A stretch of 64,000 nt of DNA from JAISFI01 sp031553775 (GCA_031553775.1 JAVBLA010000009.1:70840-134839); one strand, 5' to 3'; counted from the stretch's first letter, positions 8,708 to 17,821 are shown. Numbers and translations are program-made. Notes: generated from the letters alone by a model not told the origin.

Positions 8708-9925
8708 ATGCAAACATCCATCATGTTAAAGTTCCGTCCTTCCACTGTAGAAGGCAAAACAGGCAGTCTCTATCTGCAATTGATTAAAAACCGCAAATCC
8801 CGCGTATCCGTATTCAAAGGTTGTAAAATCTATCCCAACGAATGGGATGCTGCCAACGAGAGTTTTCGCCTCAATACAGGGAATCCGCAACGCAAAATTT
8901 ATCTGGAAAATTTGTATGCTAAAGTAACCGATATGAAGTCGAAAATAGAAGCCATTGCATGGGAATTTGAAAATCTCAGTCCCGGCTATACGCTTGATGA
9001 TTTGGTTGAGTCTTTCCAGGTAAAAAAAAAGGGGAATACGCTTTCTTCTTTTATTGAAAGCGAAGCGTGTAAGCTGGAAAATCTTCATCCCCGCACCGCA
9101 CGCTCCTACCGGAGTGTAATGCGGAAAATTAAACAATATTGTCCGGATAAAGACCTCTTGCTTGGAGAAATCACATCCGAATTTATCTTTCGCTTTGAAC
9201 AATATATGCGTAATACAGGTAATAAACTTACCACGACCTCTTACTAGTGCCGCAATCTGAGAGCAATTCTCAACCGGGCTGTCAGAGAAAAACTCATCGA
9301 TCGCAAAGGAGAGAATCCTTTTACAGGAATTTTTACCGGAAATGAAAAGACCATTAAAAGGGCCGTAAAAAAAGAAGTGATCAAACGTTTGGAAATCATC
9401 GACCTGAACGATACGGAGAAAAGACACCTCGACCAGACACGCTGGCTTTTCCTGCTGAGCTATTATTTAAGAGGAATTTCTTTCATCGATATGGCCTATC
9501 TGAAAAAAGAAAATATTCGGGACGGTTGTATTTGTTACACCAGAAGAAAAACAGGACAATACTTCGAAATTGAAATTACCCCTGAGATAAAAGCAATCTT
9601 CAAACGCTATTGTTTAGCCGGAAGTTCTTACCTGTTACCACTATTACAACAAGGAGACAGCCGGGCCGATTATGAAAATGCCCTAAGGAAACAGAACAAG
9701 GATTTAAAAGAATTATCTGCTTTAGCCGGGTTAGATAAACCGCTGACCACTTATGCTGCCCGTCATTCGTGGGCTTCGATCGCACATGCGATGGGGGTAC
9801 CTGTGGAAATTATCAGCCGGGGGCTTGGTCATGAAAGTGTGAAAACAACCCAAATCTATCTCAAATCGTTTGATTATGATTTAATTCATCAGGCTAACCG
9901 GAAAGTCATTAGTTGTAGGAAGTAA
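8708..9925 (+). pseudogene. Tyrosine recombinase/integrase interrupted by an in-frame TAG
   Basis: Two pieces in the same frame (8708-9247 and on to 9925) make one recombinase of about 404 residues, the usual length for Bacteroidota integrases. A TAG at 9245-9247 splits it, and the frame continues with CRNLRAILNRAVREKLI, which belongs to the same SAM-like core-binding domain. A single base change from TAC or TAT (Tyr) would create this stop. The catalytic half looks intact: LRGISF (Arg), RRKTGQ (Lys), ARHSWA (Arg), GLGHES (His) and TTQIYL (Tyr nucleophile). The second piece has an internal ATG at 9377 but would lack the DNA-binding half. A TATCTTTG -7 box lies at 8658-8665. Either a recent pseudogene, a sequencing error or read-through. 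Confidence 0.85.
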
Positions 9926-9950
9926 AAAGGAAACGCTTTAAAAAAGGAAA

Positions 9951-10044
9951 GGTTGTCATCACGACAACCAATCTTCATTGTTAACCTTAAATCTAATACC
10001 ATGAAAAACACAGTACAAAGATAAAGCGTTTTATGTTATAAAAC
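9951..10044 (+). promoter_or_regulatory. Structured region with two hairpins and a 7-residue ORF after the integrase
   Basis: A perfect stem GGTTGTC-ATCAC-GACAACC (9951-9969) is followed by an ORF ATG...TAA at 10001-10024 encoding MKNTVQR, then a second stem GTTTTAT-GTT-ATAAAAC (10028-10044) and an A/T-rich tail. It lies between the integrase end and the 3' end of the convergent alkaline phosphatase gene. The hairpins could end transcription from both sides; whether the mini-ORF is translated is unknown. Confidence 0.45.
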
Positions 10045-10104
10045 ATAATTTTCGATCAATTATTTTCTTGCTTTTAACATCATTTATACTTAGCATAGGA
10101 TTCA

Positions 10105-11742
10105 TTACAACTTATCAGCCAGTATCCCGGGCAAATAAAAGGTATCATTTTTATCGATATACACTGTAACAGAACCTAAATCAAACGGTTTACCATTAAG
10201 GTAAGCCACTGATTTAAAAGCAGGTACCTCAAGGGTATTTTTACCTTTTTTCACGATTAAAATCGGGAAACCTGCCTTGTCTTTGATCTCGCAAGAAAGT
10301 CCGGCAAACACATCCGTATGTTTAGCATAGATTTTTTGAGTCAAATCAGGCAAAGATATTTTTAATCCCAATAGCTCTGATAAATAGCGGTTGATTTCAT
10401 AATTTCTCCACATGCCCATCGGAAGAGTTCCCTGCGGATGATAAGCCGCAAGAAAGACTTCTTCTCCCGTATGGCCTCCGGTTGTAAAGCCGAAACAGGA
10501 ACGGGAATTGATAATTTTAATAGTGGAAGATATAACATTTGAACTATTAGCCACATTCATATAATCACTTTCGGTTTTACTCTGATTTTTAACAATAGTA
10601 GCCAGTTCTTCATCTGTCAGCTCTATGCCTGTCTGTTCTTTGAAAGATTCACGAATCTCGCCGACAGGGGTTTTCATTAACTTTTCGGCAATTCCTTTTC
10701 CGGTATTTTTAAAAGTAGAGATCGTACCGAAAAACTCATTCAGCGTGATCGTATCATACGATTTACACTCCCGCTTTCCGATAGTAAATCCGCTATTTCC
10801 ATGGTCAGGCATGATTACGACTGCTGTTTCCCCATTTTTACGGGCAAACTCCATAGCAACTTCCACTGCTTTATCAAATGCCAGAAACTCTGTAATACAA
10901 CCTACCACATCATTGGCATGTGCCGCCCAGTCTACCTGGCTACCTTCCACCATCAGGAAAAATCCATTTTCGTTCTTCGATAACAGCGAGATGGCTTTCC
11001 GAGTCATTTCTCCTAAAGAAGGGATATTGGCGGTATCCCGATCAAATTCATAAGGCAATGCATCATCCGCAAAAATAGACCATACTTTATTGTTTCCATT
11101 ATATTTTCTGAAAGCATTCAGATCTTTATCCAGCAACAAGGTACCCGTTCTTTTGAAATGGGCCTTCATATCGTCGGTTATCAGCTTTCCCCCTCCCCCG
11201 AAAACAACATCCAGGTTATTATAGGCGATTTGAGGAGCAAGATACTCGTACTTATCACGGGCGTAATAATGAGAAGAACAATCTGCAGGAGTAGCATGCG
11301 GAAAGACACAGGTAAATACCATTCCGGCAGCTTTATTCTGAGTTATTTTAGCAGCTTCCAGCAAAGTAGCCAAAGGCTGGTAGGCCATTGCAGGATCTAT
11401 CGGATACAGATCGTTTACAGGGTCTGCTTTCGGATAAATGGAAATATTTTTAGTCCGTTGTGGAATTCCGGTCATATAACAAGAAGTAGTGGGAGCTGAA
11501 TCTCCGATCGGCGCATTGGAAGAATAAGTAGCCACTGTTCCGCAAAAATAGGGATCTATATGGAGTTTATCCCCTCCCAGCTTATTATAAATCTGATACC
11601 ACCGTGCTGCACTCACAACACCTATAGATGTGCCGTCAGGAATCATAACGATCACATTCTTGACAGGCTTGGGAGAATTATTTTGCGCACATACCGGAAA
11701 CAGCAGTAAACACAACGCAATCAATAAAAATACATTTTTCAT
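10105..11742 (-). CDS. Alkaline phosphatase (PhoA superfamily), secreted
   Basis: 545 residues with a signal peptide (MKNVFLLIALCLLLFPVCAQ). Family members hydrolyse phosphate monoesters using two zinc ions and magnesium. Seen: the N-terminal metal site VIVMIPDGTS, the nucleophile motif GDSAPTTSCYMTG (Ser82), VEGSQVDWAAHAND with the metal-binding Asp and His, IMPDHGNSG, and TGGHTGEEVFLAAYHP, which supplies late metal ligands. A C-terminal beta domain (residues about 480-545) follows. The location is periplasmic or surface; no T9SS tail is present. It is transcribed away from the tRNA-Gly gene. The family call is firm; substrate preference is open. Confidence 0.93.
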   Translation of the reverse strand: MKNVFLLIALCLLLFPVCAQNNSPKPVKNVIVMIPDGTSIGVVSAARWYQIYNKLGGDKLHIDPYFCGTVATYSSNAPIGDSAPTTSCYMTGIPQRTKNISIYPKADPVNDLYPIDPAMAYQPLATLLEAAKITQNKAAGMVFTCVFPHATPADCSSHYYARDKYEYLAPQIAYNNLDVVFGGGGKLITDDMKAHFKRTGTLLLDKDLNAFRKYNGNNKVWSIFADDALPYEFDRDTANIPSLGEMTRKAISLLSKNENGFFLMVEGSQVDWAAHANDVVGCITEFLAFDKAVEVAMEFARKNGETAVVIMPDHGNSGFTIGKRECKSYDTITLNEFFGTISTFKNTGKGIAEKLMKTPVGEIRESFKEQTGIELTDEELATIVKNQSKTESDYMNVANSSNVISSTIKIINSRSCFGFTTGGHTGEEVFLAAYHPQGTLPMGMWRNYEINRYLSELLGLKISLPDLTQKIYAKHTDVFAGLSCEIKDKAGFPILIVKKGKNTLEVPAFKSVAYLNGKPFDLGSVTVYIDKNDTFYLPGILADKL

Positions 11743-11790
11743 ACCATCGATATTTTTTGTTTAACAGATAAATATTTTCTCAAAAAGTAG

Positions 11791-11798
11791 TATATTTG
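11791..11798 (+). promoter_or_regulatory. -7 promoter box for tRNA-Gly
   Basis: TATATTTG, an exact TAnnTTTG match, sits 10 bases before the tRNA. A TTTG exists at 11756-11759, but at 31 nt it is too far for a standard -33 element. Confidence 0.55.
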
Positions 11799-11808
11799 CA
11801 ACCGCATT

Positions 11809-11881
11809 GCGGTAATAGCTCAGTTGGCAGAGCGGAAGCTTCCCAAGCTTCAGGTCGTGGGTTCGAACCCCATTTACCGCT
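11809..11881 (+). tRNA. tRNA-Gly (anticodon CCC)
   Basis: Folds as a full cloverleaf: acceptor GCGGTAA/TTACCGC, D stem GCTC/GAGC, anticodon stem GAAGC/GCTTC around loop TTCCCAA (anticodon CCC, reads GGG), T arm GTGGG-TTCGAAC-CCCAT, discriminator T. No 3' CCA is encoded. A rho-independent terminator follows within 10 bases, so it is a single-gene unit. Confidence 0.97.
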
Positions 11882-11890
11882 CAAAATATA

Positions 11891-11940
11891 AAAATGGGAA
11901 ACAGATGGTTGATCCAAATGCGTTTCCCATTTTTTATTTT
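11891..11940 (+). terminator. Rho-independent terminator after tRNA-Gly
   Basis: Perfect 12-bp stem AAAATGGGAAAC (11891-11902) / GTTTCCCATTTT (11922-11933) with a 19-base loop, then a T-rich tail. With A-rich sequence on the other side it could also serve the convergent exonuclease gene. Confidence 0.88.
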
Positions 11941-11944
11941 CTGT

Positions 11945-12715
11945 TTATTTACTATTAAATTCTCTCAGCTTAATATTAGTCAGTACTTTTTTCGTATGCA
12001 GTGAAAAATCGCCCTGCATGATCCATCCGTAATATCCCGGATCGGATTTGAGCACTTCCGTTACCAAACGTCCTTTATATTTTCCGAAATTGATGATTTC
12101 TTCTTTCTTCTCATTGTAAACAATACGTCCTGCAAAATCGACATTATTCGTAAATGTAGAATAGTCGGCCAGGAATTCCATATCGTTTTTCAAATCATCG
12201 TAACGGTCTAATTGAGCTTTCAGAATTTCATAAGTCGCCTTGGTATCAGCTTCCGCACTATGGGCATCTTCTAATTCCTTATCGCAGTAGAACTTCAATG
12301 CGGCAGAAAGTGTCCGTTGTTCTTTCTTATGAAAAATGGTTTGTATGTCGATAAATTTCCGTTTGGAAAAATCAATATCTACCCCAGCCCGGATAAACTC
12401 TTCCGCCAACAGGGGAATATCGAACCGGTTGGAATTATATCCGGCGAGATCACAGCCTTCTATTTGTGCGGCCAGCGATTTGGCAACTTCTTTAAAGGTA
12501 GGACAATCTTTCACATCCTCATCCAAAATACCATGAATGGCCGAAGCCTCTTCAGGAATATGCATTTCCGGGTTAATACGCCGGGTTTTACTTTCTTCTT
12601 TACCGTTCGGATAAACTTTCAGGTAAGATATTTCCACAATCCTGTCGGATACAATATTGGTCCCGGTAGTTTCCAAGTCAAAGAATACCAGGGGATTTTT
12701 CAGGTGTAATTCCAT
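11945..12715 (-). CDS. DnaQ-like 3'-5' exonuclease (DEDDh)
   Basis: 256 residues. The exonuclease domain (residues about 8-170) shows the DEDDh residues: FDLETTG (Asp13/Glu15), NSNRFDIPLL (Asp) and AHSAEADTKAT (His/Asp). It should remove nucleotides from DNA 3' ends using two metal ions, as in the polymerase III epsilon family. The C-terminal stretch IINFGKYKGRLVTEVL resembles the short extra domain seen in ExoX-like exonucleases. It lies 36 bp after dnaN on the same strand, probably one transcript, which fits a role in replication fidelity or repair. Whether it is the epsilon subunit itself or an accessory exonuclease cannot be decided here. Confidence 0.9.
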   Translation of the reverse strand: MELHLKNPLVFFDLETTGTNIVSDRIVEISYLKVYPNGKEESKTRRINPEMHIPEEASAIHGILDEDVKDCPTFKEVAKSLAAQIEGCDLAGYNSNRFDIPLLAEEFIRAGVDIDFSKRKFIDIQTIFHKKEQRTLSAALKFYCDKELEDAHSAEADTKATYEILKAQLDRYDDLKNDMEFLADYSTFTNNVDFAGRIVYNEKKEEIINFGKYKGRLVTEVLKSDPGYYGWIMQGDFSLHTKKVLTNIKLREFNSK

Positions 12716-12751
12716 TTACTTGCAGTTGTTTTTCTGTCTGACTTGCATTTT

Positions 12752-13876
12752 TTATTCATTCAGCATCATCGGCATCAGCAACATCAGCAGATCTTCCTTC
12801 TCTTCATTTTCAGAAGGAAGGATCAAACCGGCCCGGGAAGGATCTGCCAATTCCATCACTACATCGGAAGACGGGGTATTATTCAGGATTTCTATCAGGT
12901 AAGTGCCTTTAAAACCGATACTCATCGGATTTCCTTCGTAAATACAAGCAATTTTTTCTTCTGCAGAAGTAGAAAAATCAATATCCTGTGCAGAAACGAT
13001 GATCTGGTTGGTAGAGAACTGCAATTTAACCAAACTGCTGGCCGGATTGGAGAATACGGCTACACGTTTAAGTGCATTGGCAAACAATTGCCTGTCTATT
13101 GTTACTTTATATGGATTTTCCTGGGGAATAACCGCATTATAATTCGGATACCTGCCTTCGATCAAACGGCAAACCATTCGAAAATTTTCCAATGTGAAAT
13201 AGGCATTACTATCATCGAAAACAATTTTAGCATCGCCTGACTCTTTCGGAAGGACTGTTTTCAGCAAAGTAGCCGGTTTTTTGGGAAGAATAAAAGACGC
13301 TCTTTCGGTTCCTTTAGCATCTAACGTCTTAAATTTCACCAACTTATGCCCATCTGAAGCCACAAAAGTAATATCTTCGGCAGTAATATCGAAATACACC
13401 CCGTTCATCACCGGACGAAGCTCGTCGTCGGCTGTAGCGAACAGCCCGCGGTTCAGCCCTGTCATCAATACAGGCGCCGGAATAGATAATTCCGCTGCGG
13501 CTTCTTTCAGGGGTTTCGGTTGAGGATAATCGTTCCCTTTTTGTCCCACGAAATTATATTTCCCATTTTCATAATAAACGAAAATATTCATCGTCTGATC
13601 GTCGATATTGAACGTAATCGGTTGTTCCGGCAACTCTTTCAGGGAATCCAGCAGGTTTCGGGCGGTAATGGCTACCATTCCCCCACCTTCCACATCATTG
13701 ACATCAATGGATGTCACCATGCGGGTTTCAGCATCTGCTGCCGTAATGGTCAACTTGTTTCCTTGCAGGTCGAAAAGGAAACTATCCAGAATGGGAACGG
13801 AATTTTTGGAAGCGATCACTCTGCCTATAGTCTGTAAATGGCTCAATAATGAGGTACAGGAAACAACAAATTTCAT
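12752..13876 (-). CDS. dnaN: DNA polymerase III beta subunit (sliding clamp)
   Basis: 374 residues, the normal clamp length, with three similar clamp domains of about 120 residues each. Recognisable segments are the start MKFVVSCTSLLSHL, GRVIASKNSVPILD and LVAFKT-like strands (HKLVKFKTL), FDDSNAYFTLENFRMVCRLIEGRYPNY in the middle, and a C-terminus ending in LLMLLMPMML, close to the usual MPM/MRL ending. The clamp encircles DNA and tethers polymerase III. A well-placed promoter (13927-13959) drives it together with the downstream exonuclease. No dnaA or recF is adjacent, as is common in this phylum. Confidence 0.97.
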   Translation of the reverse strand: MKFVVSCTSLLSHLQTIGRVIASKNSVPILDSFLFDLQGNKLTITAADAETRMVTSIDVNDVEGGGMVAITARNLLDSLKELPEQPITFNIDDQTMNIFVYYENGKYNFVGQKGNDYPQPKPLKEAAAELSIPAPVLMTGLNRGLFATADDELRPVMNGVYFDITAEDITFVASDGHKLVKFKTLDAKGTERASFILPKKPATLLKTVLPKESGDAKIVFDDSNAYFTLENFRMVCRLIEGRYPNYNAVIPQENPYKVTIDRQLFANALKRVAVFSNPASSLVKLQFSTNQIIVSAQDIDFSTSAEEKIACIYEGNPMSIGFKGTYLIEILNNTPSSDVVMELADPSRAGLILPSENEEKEDLLMLLMPMMLNE

Positions 13877-13926
13877 ATTATGTTTATTTAAATTATTATG
13901 CGTTTGAGATCAACTGAATAATCAGG

Positions 13927-13959
13927 CAAATGTAATAAAAAATCCGTGAAAGTCGCAAT
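13927..13959 (-). promoter_or_regulatory. Promoter of the dnaN-exonuclease unit
   Basis: On the minus strand, ATTG (13956-13959), 21-nt spacer, then TACATTTG (13927-13934), an exact -7 consensus. The dnaN ATG is about 50 nt downstream. Confidence 0.65.
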
Positions 13960-13963
13960 TATT

Positions 13964-16339
13964 TCAATAGAAATACTGCTTCTTTCTGATTATTAAGGCG
14001 ATAAGATATATTGCTATCAGAATCAGTGAAGGAGTAACAATGTACAACCAGGGCAAGAGATCTGCCGACTTTTGAATCCGTTGCATATCGAGTAACCTAA
14101 GCTTCCACTGCTTACTGCGCAATTGCATCAGGCCGGCATCATCTGTCAGGTAATTAACGGCATTGATAATAAAATCACCATTTCCAAAAGTTGTTTGAGA
14201 GTAACGGTCATAGCCCACAGGAAAGTATTGAATAGTACCATTGGTTTCGGTAACATCGTTCCGGATGATCTCTTCCGATGCCACTACGATGATTTTTGTC
14301 ATCTTGCTCCGAATATCTGGTTTACCTTCGGCAATCACTCCTTCAGGGATGGCCCTGCGGTAGAATAGAGAAGTGAAAATGCCTTCCAGCAAAACAGCCG
14401 CCTGCTGTTTCTTTTCCTCGAAAAACGACATTTCACGTAGTTGGTCAGCCAACTCAAAAGTAATCATTTCCGGCACATGTACGATATGCGTATAATCTGA
14501 GGTGACCAAAAGTGGCGTTTTCTCTATCGAGTCCCGGCCGGTAGTAAAATCCAGAGAACTCACAAACTCGGATTTGACAGGTAATATGTCCTTGGTAACC
14601 GGATGCCCGGGAACAGGATTGAGTAAAGGTGCATAATACCAGGGTATCGGCTTAACGGCATCGGCAGCTCCGTCTTTTCCGGTATTGACAGGTAAAGCAA
14701 TACATTGTGCATCTTCCAGCAGTACCGGGTTGATACGGACACCGTAGGTAAACAGCATATCGTCCAGATTTACATCATTTGCCATACTGGGTGTGGCTCC
14801 GGCAACGGCTAATTGGTCATAATCCAGCCGGACACCGTTCAGGAACATGAGTATTTTTCCGCCCTGCATCAGGTATTGGTCGAGAATAAATTTTTCTCCT
14901 TCAGAATATGTCTGCTGAGGACCTGCAATCACCACCGCTTTGTAAATATCCAGTTCTCCTTTCCTTCCGGACAATTCGCCCCTGTCTATGCTATAATAAT
15001 GACTGAGCTTATCTGTCACATCCTTTACCTCCTTCTCAGTCAATTCCCCATGTCCTTCCAGAAAAGCAATTTTTCTTTCTTCTTGCTGTACAATGGAATA
15101 AATACCACTTATTAGGCGGTATTCAAGATTTTCAATAGAAGCATTCAGGTTTTCCTCACCCGAGCGATACGGCTGATGTACCAGTAAGGGAAGAATCACA
15201 CTCCGGCCTCCGCTAGCTATTTTCATCCAGGGAAAAACCATTTTCTGAATAATTTTCCCATCTTTATTCCGTTCATTCACTGCAATACCACGAATTCCTT
15301 CCGATTGTAATTTTTCAATAAAATCCGGCTCTGCCGACTGGTAAGGATCAATTATTTGGGAATGGATTGTCCCTGAAGAATAGGCAGAAAACTCGTCCAG
15401 TATATTCAGAGAGGATTGCTTCAAACGGGTAAATCCGGCATTCAGGTCACCATCCAGATAGAGGATAACTTCTATCGGCTGATGCAGTTCGTGCAGGATT
15501 TGCCGGGTTTGGGGCCCGACAGTATAGCGTTTTTCCGAAGTTAAATCCCAACGAAAATTAAAAAATGCACTGGCTGTATTCAATACGAATACAGCAACCA
15601 AAACAGACAAGACCATATGCCAGGGTTTCCTGACAGACAAGACAAGGTATGTTAACAGATAAAACAGGACAAAAACAGAAAACAGGACGATCAGATCCCG
15701 ACTGTCTATCACACCCCGTTGCATAGATTTTACATGTGCAAGCAGACCCAGGTTCTGAATAAACAATTGTATCTTACCGGTCGAAAATAAACCTGAAACC
15801 AGATCAAAACCATAATAACAACCGGCACATCCTAAAAAACCGAAGATAAATGCAAGCACCTGATTGGAAGTCACCGAAGATGCAAACACAGAAACAGAGA
15901 TCATTACCATCGATAAGCAAAGTATCCCGGCATAAGATCCTGCAATAGCGCCCATATCCAGATTTCCTACAGGCAGGGCATAATGGAAAACCGCCTGTAA
16001 ATGGCAAAGAGTTATCAAAAAAGCCAGCAATACCACCAGGAAAACAGCAAATATCTTATTCCTGATAATGGTTCCGACACTTACAGGACGCGTTAATAAC
16101 AAATCCAGGGTTTTCGCCTTCTTCTCTTCCGAAAAAACACGCATACACAATGCCGGGATTAATAGAATCAGCAGCAAAGGCACCAAAGCAAAAAAAGCAT
16201 CCAGGGAAGCATAACCACTTTCCGGAATATTATATGCTCCGGGTATCAGCCACAAAAAGCACCCGGTTGCACATACAAAAACCAGCAGAAAAATAAGTCC
16301 GGCCGGAGCAATAAAAATCGATTTGAATTCTTTTATCAC
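13964..16339 (-). CDS. gldFG: Fused gliding-motility ABC transporter protein GldF-GldG
   Basis: 791 residues that join two proteins usually encoded separately. Residues about 1-240 are GldF, the ABC-2 permease: six or so membrane segments with GFLWLIPGAYNI-like and MRVFSEEKKAKTLDLLLTRPVS motifs. Residues about 250-791 are GldG: a membrane segment, RWDLTSEKRYTV, a long periplasmic part (FLEGHGELTEKEV), and a final membrane helix (LYIVTPSLILIAIYLIALII). In Flavobacterium the GldA ATPase, GldF and GldG are required for gliding; in non-gliding Bacteroidales the role is unclear. No gldA is in the window. A strong promoter overlaps the divergent one of the neighbour gene. No frameshift or stop at the junction is seen. 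Confidence 0.9.
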   Translation of the reverse strand: MIKEFKSIFIAPAGLIFLLVFVCATGCFLWLIPGAYNIPESGYASLDAFFALVPLLLILLIPALCMRVFSEEKKAKTLDLLLTRPVSVGTIIRNKIFAVFLVVLLAFLITLCHLQAVFHYALPVGNLDMGAIAGSYAGILCLSMVMISVSVFASSVTSNQVLAFIFGFLGCAGCYYGFDLVSGLFSTGKIQLFIQNLGLLAHVKSMQRGVIDSRDLIVLFSVFVLFYLLTYLVLSVRKPWHMVLSVLVAVFVLNTASAFFNFRWDLTSEKRYTVGPQTRQILHELHQPIEVILYLDGDLNAGFTRLKQSSLNILDEFSAYSSGTIHSQIIDPYQSAEPDFIEKLQSEGIRGIAVNERNKDGKIIQKMVFPWMKIASGGRSVILPLLVHQPYRSGEENLNASIENLEYRLISGIYSIVQQEERKIAFLEGHGELTEKEVKDVTDKLSHYYSIDRGELSGRKGELDIYKAVVIAGPQQTYSEGEKFILDQYLMQGGKILMFLNGVRLDYDQLAVAGATPSMANDVNLDDMLFTYGVRINPVLLEDAQCIALPVNTGKDGAADAVKPIPWYYAPLLNPVPGHPVTKDILPVKSEFVSSLDFTTGRDSIEKTPLLVTSDYTHIVHVPEMITFELADQLREMSFFEEKKQQAAVLLEGIFTSLFYRRAIPEGVIAEGKPDIRSKMTKIIVVASEEIIRNDVTETNGTIQYFPVGYDRYSQTTFGNGDFIINAVNYLTDDAGLMQLRSKQWKLRLLDMQRIQKSADLLPWLYIVTPSLILIAIYLIALIIRKKQYFY

Positions 16340-16349
16340 GATTTTATCG

Positions 16350-16394
16350 TATTTTTGTCGTACAAAAATAGTTCCCTTTTATAATCTATGCAAA
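16350..16394. promoter_or_regulatory. Overlapping divergent promoters for gldFG and the 16388 gene
   Basis: The plus-strand box TATTTTTG (16350-16357) and minus-strand box TATTTTTG (16363-16370) are only 5 bp apart and form a perfect 8-bp inverted repeat. For gldFG, TTTG at 16391-16394 lies exactly 20 nt from the -7 box; it is inside the start of the opposite gene. For the plus gene the nearest TTTG (16322-16325) is 24 nt away, so that promoter is weaker on sequence. Confidence 0.7.
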
Positions 16395-17821
16395 CAAAAT
16401 TACTTATTCGGATCATTTTTATTTCTATTATACTAGCCGGAATCGTATGGACAGGTATTTATACATTTATCAGACTTCGTTCGAACGAAGTGGTTTATCG
16501 TATGGATCTGTTTTCCGCCATTCCGGAAAACAGCGAACTATTTTTCTATTTTCCGGATCCACAGCAGTTGAAGGAAGGTTTTCCAATAAAATTATTGCCC
16601 GACAGCACTAATATAAATATGGCGGCGACGCTTTTCCGGACATTACAGGCAACGGATATTCAGGGCGGAAACGAATTGCTCCTGTCTTATGCAGGAAATG
16701 ACGGGCTGATAATCTACCGCACTACCCCGGAAATAGTAAAAAAATGGGAAAAAGAACAGATTGCATCCGGATTTTTCCCTTTTCTCCCTCAAAAAGAAAC
16801 ATATAAAGACATCGAAATTCAAACATTTCTAACTCCTGAAGATCGTTTTTTCTGTTATGCATACCATCAGGGAGCCTTTTTGGGTAGTTTCAGCAGAAGT
16901 CTTCTTATCCGGTCGATCGACGAGTTAAGCGCTCCTGTTCACATAGAAAATGACCCTTCGTTCAAGCAAGTGAAAAGCACTTCCGGTAAAACAGCATTGG
17001 CAACTTGTTTTTTCAGAAACGGGAACTGGTTTGCAGCCGATATAACAAAATCTGGTGAGAATTATTGGATCAGTGGATGTCTCTCTCCTGAATTTTGCAC
17101 TCCTGCCTTTTACCAGACAATGAATATACAGGTCGGGAAGTTAGACTTCCAGGCGGAATTAATCCCTGCACAGACTGCGGCCATCGTTTATTTCAATACC
17201 GACAGTACATTTTTCAGAGGCACACACACAGAAGACATCCTGATGGGAAAATACGGCACAGGAAATATTACTTGCTGTTATCATTTTTCAAACGATTCCG
17301 TCACAAGTTTTTATAAAACAACCTGTATACAGTTAAAAGATAAAAATGCCTTTTTAAAGGAATTGAATGATAGTCTCCCGGCAGACAGACTTTCCGTTGA
17401 AAAGTATATTGCTGAGCCAAATTCAGATTATGTCTTATACCGGATTTACCGGCTTACTTCCTTCAATATGACACATTCCACCGGCATTTTTCAGGAAAAA
17501 AGGGATAGTTCATTCTTCACTTTTTATGAAAACAACTTATTGGTAAGTGCTTCCACGGAAGCGTTACAGGCATATTGGGAAGCCATCCACGAAAAAAGAA
17601 CATTTACAGGACATCCTTTATCAAAAGCCTATCAGGAAAGCATAAATGAAGATACGGGAGTTCTGATACTCACAGATAACAAGGATGCAAGCGTACATCC
17701 GTTGGTCCGGAATGATTTTATCGCCCCTTATTCATGGTGGATCAAAAATACAAATGGTCTTTTCCTGCAATTCATACCGGAGAACGGTTCTTTATTTTTT
17801 AACGGGTTGATAATTGAATGA
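16388..17821 (+). CDS. Unrecognised membrane-anchored protein
   Basis: 477 residues that I do not recognise. One N-terminal membrane helix (residues about 7-27, IRIIFISIILAGIVWTGIYTF) acts as an anchor or uncut signal; the remaining 440 residues should be periplasmic. It opens with FSAIPENSELFFYFPDPQQL, an arrangement like bacterial DUF3352-type proteins, and has several strand-rich repeats with SASTEALQAYW. No catalytic motif or Cys-rich region is seen. It is divergent from gldFG with overlapping promoters, so the two may be co-regulated and could both serve the envelope; that is inference only. Confidence 0.6.
   Translation: MQTKLLIRIIFISIILAGIVWTGIYTFIRLRSNEVVYRMDLFSAIPENSELFFYFPDPQQLKEGFPIKLLPDSTNINMAATLFRTLQATDIQGGNELLLSYAGNDGLIIYRTTPEIVKKWEKEQIASGFFPFLPQKETYKDIEIQTFLTPEDRFFCYAYHQGAFLGSFSRSLLIRSIDELSAPVHIENDPSFKQVKSTSGKTALATCFFRNGNWFAADITKSGENYWISGCLSPEFCTPAFYQTMNIQVGKLDFQAELIPAQTAAIVYFNTDSTFFRGTHTEDILMGKYGTGNITCCYHFSNDSVTSFYKTTCIQLKDKNAFLKELNDSLPADRLSVEKYIAEPNSDYVLYRIYRLTSFNMTHSTGIFQEKRDSSFFTFYENNLLVSASTEALQAYWEAIHEKRTFTGHPLSKAYQESINEDTGVLILTDNKDASVHPLVRNDFIAPYSWWIKNTNGLFLQFIPENGSLFFNGLIIE

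Noticed and set aside
9245..9247. TAG recoded to an amino acid
   Set aside because: Nothing else in the window suggests recoding; other genes use TAG as a normal stop (DUF481 gene, LTA-synthase-like gene).
8726..9427. 233-codon open frame on the minus strand across the integrase
   Set aside because: It is antisense to the recombinase, whose frame has clear catalytic motifs; the antisense product has no recognisable domain.
8708..11881. Integrative element inserted at tRNA-Gly
   Set aside because: The tRNA is complete but no repeat of its 3' end was found near the integrase, and an ordinary phosphatase gene lies between.
12317..13240. Plus-strand open frames opposite the exonuclease and dnaN
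   Set aside because: Antisense shadows of well-identified genes.
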